Below are positions 34,901-46,900 of a stretch of DNA of 64,000 nt, piece by piece. Within the stretch, counting starts at the first letter, position 1. Each line of letters begins with the position of its first letter. This DNA is from Astropecten irregularis. Lineage: Eukaryota > Echinodermata > Asteroidea > Paxillosida > Astropectinidae. The stretch lies in contig OZ020256.1 of NCBI GenBank assembly GCA_963971285.1, forward strand, positions 808,501-872,500. Direction: 5' to 3'. Made by a program: the position numbers and the translations under genes. The notes beneath the pieces were generated by a model. It was not told the origin of the DNA and did no database searches. It worked only from the letters and a program-made list of their open reading frames with translations.

Positions 34901-37900
34901 AATTCATATCTTTTGTACAGGGGTTTGATTTGTGTCTGCTTTTTCATATGAGCAAACTAAAAAGGGTTTTGCGTTTCACCTTACCTACAAATCCATCCAC
35001 ACACTGGCAGAGTTGACCCATAGAGGGCGGTGCACATGTTCCACCATTCAAGCACGTCTGGCCTTCAATGCAGACATCCACCTGTATCTCACAGTCTCTT
35101 CCTGATCGGCCCATGGGGCAGGTACAGTAGTAATCATCTCCTTCATCTTCACATGGTGCATTTGAGTGGCAAGGGTTAGGATCACAGAGATCAGTACGTC
35201 CCTCACAACAGGGTCCTACATAACAAAATGAATCGAAGAGATGGAAATTGATTCCCAATCATTCTGAAAAATTAAGGCATGTCTGTTGGCAACTGTCTGT
35301 TTCCAAATTTTGCACTCAATTACTCTTCCATTATGCTACACAAGCTTTGTCTACTTTTGAACATATTTCACATGGTGTGTTATGTATTATATGTGACTCA
35401 TTGAGGACAGCACTGAGTACAGAAACTTATCCTCAATCTCAAGGAAAGATGTTTGTTACAAATACTCACTGAATGACATACAAATGTATCCTGGGTCTAT
35501 GGGAAAGTGTTAGTACAAGGTGATGTCTTGATTAATGTTATGAATAACATATTAGGTCATCTTTGTTTGTGAATTTAGAAAGATGAAGTGCACTGACCTT
35601 GAAATCCTTCAGCACAATGACACTGGAAGCTGTTGATACCATCAATGCAGGTACCACCATTAGAGCAAGGATCACTGCTACATTCATTGATTTTGATCTT
35701 ACAGTCTGGTCCCATGAATCCTTGTCTACAGTCACACTTATACCCCATATCCTCAGCAGGTGTATCTGTACAGGTGCCATCATTCATACAGGGGTGATAG
35801 TCACATGGCTGTAATGCTATCTCACAATGGACACCACCACGTCCATTGGGACATGCACACTGATACATCGTGTCTAAATCCTGGCAAGTTGAACCATCCT
35901 CACAGGGGTTATTGGCACACAAGTCTTCATCGATCTCGCAGTTGCTGCCTGAGTAACCTGGGAGGCACTGGCACTGGTAACCGTTCATGACGTCCTCCAC
36001 ACATGTCCCACTGTGCTGGCAAGGATTGGACCTACACTCCTCAACGTCGATCTCGCAGTGGTCACCAGTGAATCCAGCTGCACAATCACACCGGTAATCA
36101 CCCTCACCATTGACGCACGTTGCCCCATTCTGACATACAGGATCTAGAGTCTGACATTCATCAATGTCATCACTACACGTCATACCAGTGAAACCAAGAT
36201 CACATGTACACGTGAATGTACCAGACTGACTGGTACACATACCTCCATGGTCACATGGGTCGTCTTGGCAGTAATCCGTAGCAATGGAACAATCATCACC
36301 TGGTATAACATGAATCAAAAAGAAACTTCAAATGTAATGACTCAAACCATTGAAAATAGTATAAAGGATTGGTAAGGATATAACTGTTTTGATATTTCTG
36401 GTCTGAAACAAGATTTGTAGAAATATCCTCCCCTGAATTGCTTAGTTTCACAATTCAGATAAAGTATGATCTGGGTTTTACAGTCTCAGCTTCGATAATG
36501 ACACTTCCTCCTCATTCCCTTGTCCCTCCTCAATTTAATTACCTTCATATCCTGGTGCACATGAGCAGTGGAATCCATTGCGGTGATCGGTACATGTCGC
36601 TCCATTGAAGCATGAATCAGGCAAGCAGTCATTGACTTCAATCTCACAGTTCCGACCAGTCACACCAACAGGGCAGGTGCACACGTATGTCCCAGCCATC
36701 TGCCTATTAACGCAGGTACCACCATTCCAACAGGTGGTATCATTACAGGACGTCAGGGCTTGACATGATGAAACAAAACATCGAGACAACGTATTATTCA
36801 AGCCTCTATCTAGCTTCCCAGCATTTCAGTCAGCTGTTTAGCAAAATGGTCAACTCAAAAAAGACTCATACTCAGAAACGTATTTTCTTGAATTTTCTTA
36901 ATTCATGAACCAATCTTAATAGCTAAGCAAAGTGTGATGTAAAAATGCAAATCACCATGGTGATAGTGACGAGTCATCTTAAGACCAATCTTAAAGTTTT
37001 GTGAAATCCAGGGGCTGCAACGCATCATAAGCCCTACAACTGATAGTAAGTTACGATGAGTTTGGTGAAATCCACCCTTGGGTCTACAGGAACTCAACTT
37101 GACACCAGGGAAGAAACAGAGACACTCGATCATTTCCATCTCTGATCATTGAGTCAGGATAAAGACTCCTGAAGGAATGATCGATGTCTGTACGGGGTTA
37201 CAAGTAATGCCGCACTGACTTACCGATGCACATATCAGCATGGGCTGCACCAGTATGCTGTATTACATGTCCAGCAGGGCAGGGATGGCATGAACTTTGA
37301 CCTTGCTCTTGTTGATAACTATGAAGTGGGCAGGGCATACATGGCTCCACCCCCGATGCCGAATATTCACCAGCTGGGCAAATATCTGATACAACACCAA
37401 ATTATTATAATCCAGCTGTTATTACTTGGAGCAAATATTTTGGTGAAATACACATTGACAATTTCTTGAGATGCCAAAAGAAAATTTTCGCTGAACCATT
37501 GGACTGTTCCGGCTTTGCTCTTAACCCCCACCCACTTTAACAGCGTCACGTGCTTCACATACTGCATGTGACCGAGTTTGACCGAGGTAATGGACGACAA
37601 TGACATCAGTTGGTCAATGCGCACAGTTTGATTGACATGCCGGAAGGGTCCATTCAAAGCAAACATTGAGGTACTGTTACACTGGATGTATCATGTCTCC
37701 CTTTCAGAAACTACGAGACAGATTTGACACACTCACCTGCACAGGCACTGCTATCTGTTGAGCCAACGCCACTGGTTGACTGACCATTCGGGCAGGATTC
37801 ACAGTACGTTGACCCCTCATAAGACTGGTAAGTACCTCTTTGACAGAGGGAGCAGGGCTCGAGTCCAGTTCCAGAGAAATGACCACTGGGACAAATAACT

Positions 37901-40900
37901 GTATCAAACGAAAGGAACACAAAGACAACCAGATTGACTAATGGTGGATGATGCTCATAGCCTAACAAGGTTACAGATAAACCCCGTCATCAACTGGTGA
38001 AGTACACCTCCTTCAAGACTCTAATACTCCCACGTCTTACCCCATCCCAAGTCTCTCTGCCTCTTTTCTCTCTTCTGCCCCCCTCCCCCTCTGAAGCACT
38101 GACTGCCCCGCCCCTCAGTGGTTGGAGCTAGGTGGGAGGAGGCCATCTAAGCTCCAACCACTGCCCTAGTGCTAAGACTAGAGAGACATGAATATGCATG
38201 AGATTCCTTGATGTCTGGGCGCATCTAGTCTTAGAGCCATGACTTGCCTAAACAGTCAGTGAAGTTCTTGGACCCGTTGTTGAAAGTGGTCATTCCAGAT
38301 GGACACATCTTGCAGGCAAATTGAGCTTCCTCGTCCTGGTACTGACCCACGGGACAAGTCAGACAACTCCTGGTATCATTGTGGAAATACTGACCAGCAG
38401 AGCAGCCACCTGTTGAGGCAATCAGGACATTTCAATTCACTCTGGCAATTCAGGTTTAATTGGGCACCTGCTCCTAAACAGGATTAGTTAGAGGAATAGA
38501 AACAGTAATTTTCATTGAACAGGTGCCACAAGTTTGACCACACGAACATGGATGTTAAAAGCTAGTAAATGATGCTATCAGCAAACACTGCCTGTCCTGC
38601 ATATCCTGATCTATGTATAAAGACTCGATACCCTTCATGTGCAGTCTTACAGTGCTAGTTCTGGTCTGGCGTAAGATTTGAGACCGGTCTCTATAAAATG
38701 CATTTATCTGGCCGTCAAATTTTAAACAAAAGACCAATACTATTTTCACTACAACTTGCTCACTAACAGGACTTCATTCCAATGAGCACATAATGTCTAA
38801 ACTCTGCAAATATTAATGAAGAAAGCAAGACACATCTCCCTGGCACGTTATCGACAACTAAACGTTGAGTTTAAGCATTTTCTAGACATGACATACCACA
38901 AAAGCCCAATCTGTTGAGTGAAACTTGACCCATCTGACACATTGGCTCAGGTTCGTCGAAGAAAATGCGTGGAGATTCGTCCATATCCAAACCTGGGAAG
39001 GATTGAGGCATGTCAGCATCATCTCTCATGCTATAAATAGCTCCCGCTACGTCATCCATCCATGCCCAGTCTGCAAACGCCTCATCGGTCATGGACTCTG
39101 AATTTAAGGGTGTCTGTCTGTTCACTCTAAATGATATGGTCAGCTCATTAGGCTTGTCCGTTGATCTCCGTGTGCGATGAAGACGGCCCGATTTGGGAAA
39201 ACTGAGGTCAGAGAAAGGCAGACGTCTGCGCTCATCGCGACGATTGAACGGTAGTTTCCCCTTCTTGCGCAGTTCAGCAATCAACTTCTGGGCCTGCTCC
39301 GTAAACTCCTCCGCAGTGGCTCCATAATGGCTGGCGTTCAGCTGGTCTAGGCCATAACCAAGTGGAGATTCTTCCCAACTGTCGACAGAGCGCCTCACAA
39401 CATGGAGCTGTCCTTGTGCAGGACCGCAGGTTACGGCCACGTTTTCGGCATAGCACTCGTCAGGATTCTGGGTACAAATACTGCTGAATCTTTCCGACTG
39501 GTTAAGAAGCAGGATAAACTGCTCTTTAATCTGTTGCTGGGTTTCAGGGGAGGGGCAAGCACCACTAAAGTAATGCCAATCTGACAGCATTCTCATCCGA
39601 GGAGAGCGTAACCGTCCTGTGAGAAAGACACCAGATAGGCAGGTTATAGCTTATACAATTTGATAATGCTTAGTAACTACTGTGCAGTGACTATACTGAG
39701 ACTCATGGTAGAAGTCCTAGAGCCAATTTCACGGCCCTGCTTAGCAACACAAATTTGCTAACCATGAAATTTCTGTCTTTTAATAAAACCAGGATGAACA
39801 ACCAAATTTCCATGTGTTGTGTTTCACTTGTGATTGTTCTTTGGCTGTTGTCCACTGACCATGAATATCAAAATGGAATATTGAATGGTGGTTTGTTTTA
39901 TTGGGCAAGGCATTTTTGTGCTAAGCAAATTGTTGTGCTTATAGCATTCATGGCTCTGGCTTCTTAATGAAGAGAAGAAATGGTGCTTACAATATCAAAA
40001 GACGTTTGGTGTTTACAAATACTAAGCCATGAATTTGCAAGGAAATATTCAGTTACAAATGCGTGGTTTACGATCCAGTCGGGTCCCACTGTGGAGAACA
40101 GTGTTGTAGGTCAAAAAGTGGTCTCATTCTTGGTCTCGGGAGCTGTGGTCTGGGTCTCAGACTCAGACTATCCGGTCTCGACTACAACACTGATGTAATG
40201 TGTGGTAAACAGCTCATCTAGTGTGGTAAGTGCATAGGGTTAGGGTTAAATCAGCCGCAATGCCTCAACTTACGGGAACAGTCTGGAAAGACACCTGGTA
40301 GTGGAGCCCACGTTCCCTTCAATCCACATGATAGAAATGAACGTTGAGCTGTGCCAGAGGGTATATCATAATTCTCATGACAAAACATGGAGCAGTAGCG
40401 ACCATAAAACCAACGATCACAGGCTTTGGCTCCATTCACTGGCGGAGGAGGCTCTACACATTCAGTAGCTGTAAACAAACAAACAAACAAACAAACAAGA
40501 AAATAACCAAGATTTGCTTGATTTCAGAATTCTACTGCATTTATGTCCACAGTGATCAAAGGACAGAAGATGAAACAACATGAAAGCATACACCGATCCG
40601 ACGGCGCGGCCATGAAGGTAGGAAACACCCGCCATTACTGCAGTGTCCCCGTCCATATTTTGTCCGGCAACAAAAGAATTTATGTCCGCCGCACTCTATA
40701 TTGCAGGTTGTACGTCCCCTAATCATGGGACGTACACCCTGCAATAAAGAGTGCGGCTGAGCGTAATTGTTTTTTGTTGCCGGACAAAAGGCAGACGGGG
40801 ACACTGCGGTAATGGCGGACAGTATATCGTACTATCGGATCGGTCTATATCAACATAAACATTTCACTCAGATAAATAGAGCAAAACAAAGATGCAGCTG

Positions 40901-43900
40901 TACCAGAACTTTGATTGATGTTTTGGATACTAGCAGGATCATCCTCAAGGCCTATACATCCTGATGTTTGGATCCACTTCCTTGGCACAACTTGGGTCAT
41001 CGAGACCAAACTTGGGTCACCGAGGCCCAGCTTGGGTCATCGAGACCCAACTTGGGTCATCATCAAGGCCCAGCTTGGGTCATCGAGGCCCAACTTGGGT
41101 CATCATCAAGGCCCAGCTTGGGTCATCGAGGCCCAACTTGGGTCATCAATGCCCAACTTGGGTCATCAAGACCCATGTGATGTGCCCTGAAGCAAACTCG
41201 GTCTTGAAAGTACTCTGTTCCTAACGAATGATACTGTTATTTCTGACAAAGCTGCAGTGCCTGGGCTCTAAAGTCATAGGTCCTCTGCAATCCTGCATTA
41301 CACACAATAGCACATGACTGGATTGAGTTTAGTTAAGGCTTGTGTTTCATTGGTTTTATAACAGTGCAGTTATTACGATATTTCTAACTCTTACGTGTGA
41401 CGGTGATTGTAAATTGGCACATGGTGGTCTTGCCATTGTCCAGATTAGTAGCACGGCACTGGACCATAGTGCTACCCCAACTGAATGAGGATCCACTCTC
41501 ACGACTACAAGCAACATCCAGGTCATCTCCAGTCAATTCCACAAACTCCGGCTGGAAAAATGAACAAAACAAGAATGACACAATGTATGACAAAGACGAG
41601 AAGACTGTGTCAGAATTTTAGTTGCGGATCTAGAGTGGACTTTGATGGATGCAATTTTGTATTATTTGCTTGACATGTACTGAAAATTACACGAACATCT
41701 AATACAGGCACAACTTACCAAAAATACACAGACAGTGAATTATTCTTATAGATAGAGGTTATTCACTGACGTCATAAAATCATGTGATTGGTTGTCAAGC
41801 TTGTCTACATTCCTCCATGGTGGCGCGTACGACACTACTGCACGTAGCGTATGCACCGAAGCGTATAGTTTACACGTGTGCAATCATTGTGCTTGACGGT
41901 CAATCTAAGCTGATGACGTCTATATGATTTTACGGGATATAAAGAATATAAACATTATTATCTAAGATCCTACTTGACCTATGACCTCTTACCTCTGGCC
42001 AGGTTATAATTTCTTCTAGCTGTTCAGTTGTAACATCTTCATCGGTTGGGCAAGAGACCAGGACTGGTGACAGATTATCTGCAGAATGAATCAGGAATGA
42101 CACATGTATACACAAAATGGCACTGGCAGTAACAGTCTACCACAATCCAAATAGTTTTTGAGTGGAAATTCAAACAGTGGGTTACATTAAAGAAAACAGC
42201 AGCCACGCATGATATGTTTCAATACCTTGGATGTTCACATCAAAACTGCACTCCACGCTGTTGCCTGCAGAATCACTGAAGACGTAGCTGACACTCGTGT
42301 CTCTGGTAAAGTTGTACGGTGAAGTAATGTCTGCTGGAGTCTTGACCAAGGTCAAAGGAATTTCAGAGTTGTCCATTGCCATGGGTTCATCAAATGACAG
42401 AGAGACGCCAAGAGTCTGACCAGACATAGTGCCTGATAAGGACCCAGGACAGACCAGTAAGGTTGGAGGTACAAGATCTGTTGATGAAATGATCAAGCTG
42501 TGTGTTAAGAGTTATTCTCCTTCTCTGGGGTACTAGGACCAAAGAAAGGGTTCTAGTGTCCTCAACGCTACTTTTAAGATCATACATTATTCATGCGTTA
42601 CTTTTCAGAACAACATTATTCAGGAGCTATGTTTAAGACCATACATTATTCATGACCTGTGTTTTAAAACCATACATTATTCATGAGCTACTTTAAAAAC
42701 ATGCATTATTCATGAGCTACTTTAAAAACATGCATTATTCATGAGCTACTTTAAAAACATGCATTATTCATGAGCTACTTTAAAAACATGCATTATTCAT
42801 GAGCTACTTTAAAAACATGCATTATTCATGAGCTTCTTTAAAAACATGCATTATTCATGAGCTACTTTAAAAACATGCATTATTCATGAGCTACTTTAAA
42901 AACATGCATTATTCATGAGCTACTTTAAAAACATGCATTATTCATGAGCTACTTTAAAGACCATAATTATTCATGAGTCACTTTTAAGGCCATACATTAT
43001 TCACGAGCTATGTTTGAAGCCAATACATTATTCAAGGGCTACATTCAAGATCATAATTATTCATGAGGTACTTTTAAGACTATACATTATTCATGAGCTA
43101 CTTTAGAGACCATACATATTCATGAGCTAGTTACTGGAATCATGTATTATTCATGTACGGCCTACCTTGGCACGTTACATCCAGCGTGTTGAGGTTTTGA
43201 TCCCATGATCCATCTGGTTGACAGGTTAGTATACGATGATCTGCAGGACCTTGCAATTCAAATCCATTCCGACAGAAGAAATGACACTGGGTACCATAGA
43301 ATGGCTGGAATGGCCCACGGCAGAATGCTGGATAAACACCACCACCTGCTGGAAGGTCTGATGGTAAGGGTGGACATCTGGCAACTACCATCAAACAAAA
43401 ACAAAAACGTTCAGATTTACATTGTATGTGTATTGATGTCACTCAGGGTGTGGTAAGGTCAAAGGTGTAAGGTCATCGTCATGACAACAATGAGATACAT
43501 CTTCAGAAGTGAGAATGGGTGCACAGGAATTGCAGTGTGATCAAGACATCAATTATTGTTGACATAATTTCAGCATGACGGATGCTTGTTCAGGTTCTTT
43601 AATTTTACTTTCCACGTGAATTAGCCTCAGGCTGCATCTGAATCTGTTGTCTAGAGCTAGGTCTAGGTCTTCGCTCCATTGGAAATACACAGAGACACCA
43701 AGACAACAGACCTAGCCGTAGCTCTGGCTGCATCAAAATCTGTTGTCTAGAGCTAGGTCTAGGTCTTCACTCCATTGGAAATATGCAGAGACACCAAGAC
43801 ACTAGACCTAGCCGTTCCTCTGGAAGCCTGTTTCGGACACAGCCTCAGTCTCCGGGAGAATTTGATGACTCTTTTAATAATTAGAGCCGACTCACCTCGG

Positions 43901-46900
43901 CACATTGGTCGTGGTCCACTCCTAGACCAGTACATCATACCAGTGCTGGTGTTTCTAGAACAAGTAGCTGTGTCACTTCCTTGCAATGTATAACCAGGCT
44001 GACAGATAATCTGACACATAGAGCCGTGTCTTGTATCACATGGCTGCAGGAAATCCCCGTAAAATGGTAGGTGGAGCGGTAGGCATCTTCGCACTGAGAT
44101 AAAACAATGACATCATTGTTCTTCAGATTTATTCAAGACTTGGTCTTCCTTTGGCTTCATAGAGAATGATAGCCAATGGAGAGTTCAGGGCCCAATGTCA
44201 TGGAATCCGTCACCGTTAGCAAAACTTCTTCGCTTACAGTGCTGGTGTTTCTAGAACAAGTAGCTGTGTCACTTCCTTGCAATGTATAACCAGGCTGACA
44301 GATAATCTGACACATAGAGCCGTGTCTTGTATCACATGGCTGCAGGAAATCCCCGTAAAATGGTAGGTGGAGCGGTAGGCATCTTCGCACTGAGATAAAA
44401 CAATGACATCATTGTTCTTCAGATTTATTCAAGACTTGGTCTTCCTTTGGCTTCATAGAGAATGATAGCCAATGGAGAGTTCAGGGCCCAATGTCATGGA
44501 ATCCGTCACCGTTAGCAAAACTTCTTCGCTTACGGTAGCAGATTTTTTTTGGCAAAAACAGTTTTTCACGGGAGAGTTTTCTGGTAACGATATGCAAGGA
44601 ATTTCTAGTCACAAATATGATAAATCTGATCAACTTCATCTAACTAAACTTACAGGAGTGCAATATGCTCCCTAGTATGAGTGAGAAGATGTGCACATAC
44701 CTTTTACTTGGACATTAAAGTTACACGTAGCTCGATTGCCGGCTGCATCTTCAGCAGAACATGAGACAGAGTGATCACCTACAGAGAGTGTAACAGGCTG
44801 GTGTAGATTGCATTGGATGGTGGGGTCTTCGCCTGAATTATCTGCTGCAACTACATTCCAAGTGACATGGGCCTCTGTGGATTGTCCTGATGTGTATATT
44901 GTGAGATCCAATGGGCACGAAGTAAAATGTGGGCTCTCGTAATCTGAAATCAAAGCACATTTCAAAGAATTTGAAATCCCGATGAAATTGGGCAACTCTC
45001 TCTCTCTCTCTCTCTGGGTGCCGTATCTAAAGACCTTGGTGACCATGTTGTGCCACAATTCTGTTTCTTGCTCTCTCCAGCAGCTCCACCTCCTGATGTT
45101 TTACTCCCCTTTCTTCAAGCCACAAATTTCTTAAGAAAGAAAGGAAGGTTTGCGGGGACACCATGTTTAAATTCTTTTCTAGAAGTGTGGTTCTGAAAAG
45201 AACCGATGATAAGTTGCCTCGACGTTCCAGCCAGTGTACTCTGGCCGTCCTGAGGACAAGTTCTCTCGACGTTTCAGCCAGTATACTTAGCCATCTTCAG
45301 GACAGGAGAAATTTCTTGGTGCAATCAATATAAAAAAAAAACCTTTGGCCAACCATCCTAGATTGCAAACAAATCAAACTTGTTGAATGAAACTAAATCC
45401 CACCTACCAACACAAGTGAAGACAGAGCTATCCCTTGACCAATCACCATTACCAAGGCAACGGATGAAGTCATAAGATGGAGGATCCACCCTATAGCCTG
45501 AGTGGGAGCATCGTAGGAAGCAGTTGTCATTGAAGGTTGGGGATGTCAGACAATTAGACGGAGCAATTTCCATTGCAGTCATGGCAACAAGAGCAGGACA
45601 GCTACGTTCTGATAAGAATCAACAATTCATAACAATGGTATTACGTGTTTTCATTGGAACCCAAAGCAAAGATGACACCAGGTGACAACTAAGATAGAAC
45701 TTCACAACAATGCTCCTAGATTTAAACTCAGACAATAGTGTGACTGGTATGGTATTCCAAAGGTTCCTGGTTCAACTCCTTGTTTAGTCAAATAGGAACC
45801 CTCTTCCATAGGCCTGGATATAAACTCAGGCAGTGGAGCGACTGGTATGGTATTCCAAAGGTTCCTGGCCCAACTCCTTGTTTAGTCAAATAGGAACCCT
45901 CTTCCATAGGCCTGGATATAAACTCAGGCAGTGGAGCGACTGGTATGGTATTCCAAAGGTTCCTGGTTCAACTCCTTGTTAAGTCAAATAGGAACCCTCT
46001 TCCATAGGCCTGGATATAAACTCAGGCAGTGGAGCGACTGGTATGGTATTCAAAAGGTATGATATCCATATAGTTAGAATTGGTATTCCCCATTCAAGGC
46101 ATTCATGATGGTTAACAATTTCTTTTAAATTCAACCTACCTACACAGGTGAAGTCAACTACGTCCCATGTGCCATTAGCCATGCATACTGATTGTGGGGT
46201 ACCAACTACACTATAACCATACGGACAATGCCAGTTACAGGTGGTACCCAGTTGTTCAGTGGCCGGTGGGTAATTAAAGCAGCCTGAACGTAGAGCAGGA
46301 GGCTGAGCAGGTAATGCCGGGCAGGTGATTCCTGAAAACCAAAAACATGTTTCAAACCAAAAACAAAATGAATTTAGCCTCTTTATAAAATCAGTTAGTC
46401 TTGTGACTTCATTCTGAAAACTACTAGTGAATGAAAATGCAATATTAAAGGGAAATTTGTACAAAACTGAAGGATCAATGTTATAAACTGAAGATTTTAA
46501 AGGAGTTTACAGAAACCATTTGTGAAATAAACTGCAAAGCCGTCATTGCAATGGTATCCTTACGTTGACAGGCTGGAGTTTCTCCGGACCAGTCCACATT
46601 GTTGTCATCATTCTGGTCTACAATGAATCCATTGTATACTCTTTCACATGTCCTACTGCTGTTCCCATGCAGAGTGTAGCCTGGATTGCAGGTGAAGTTA
46701 CAGGTGGCTCCATAGATGCTGCTAGGACACGACACCAGTGAACCGCTTGCTGGAGCTTGAAGCGGTCGACACCGAAGAACTAGATGGAAATAATTGATAA
46801 AAGGACTGTGATTCAACAAATGCAGTAAATCCACATTTGAATTAGACGGCTCATATTGAGCACAGATTAACTGACATGTTTAAAAAAACAAAACACCCAG

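Noticed and set aside
40980..41224. Frames of 70-91 aa with LGSSRPNLGH repeats
   Set aside because: Products of a 20/23-bp minisatellite open in three frames at once.
44157..44390. An additional CCP domain encoded by the second duplicated copy
   Set aside because: The copy lacks the second half of the domain and a donor and runs into a stop.
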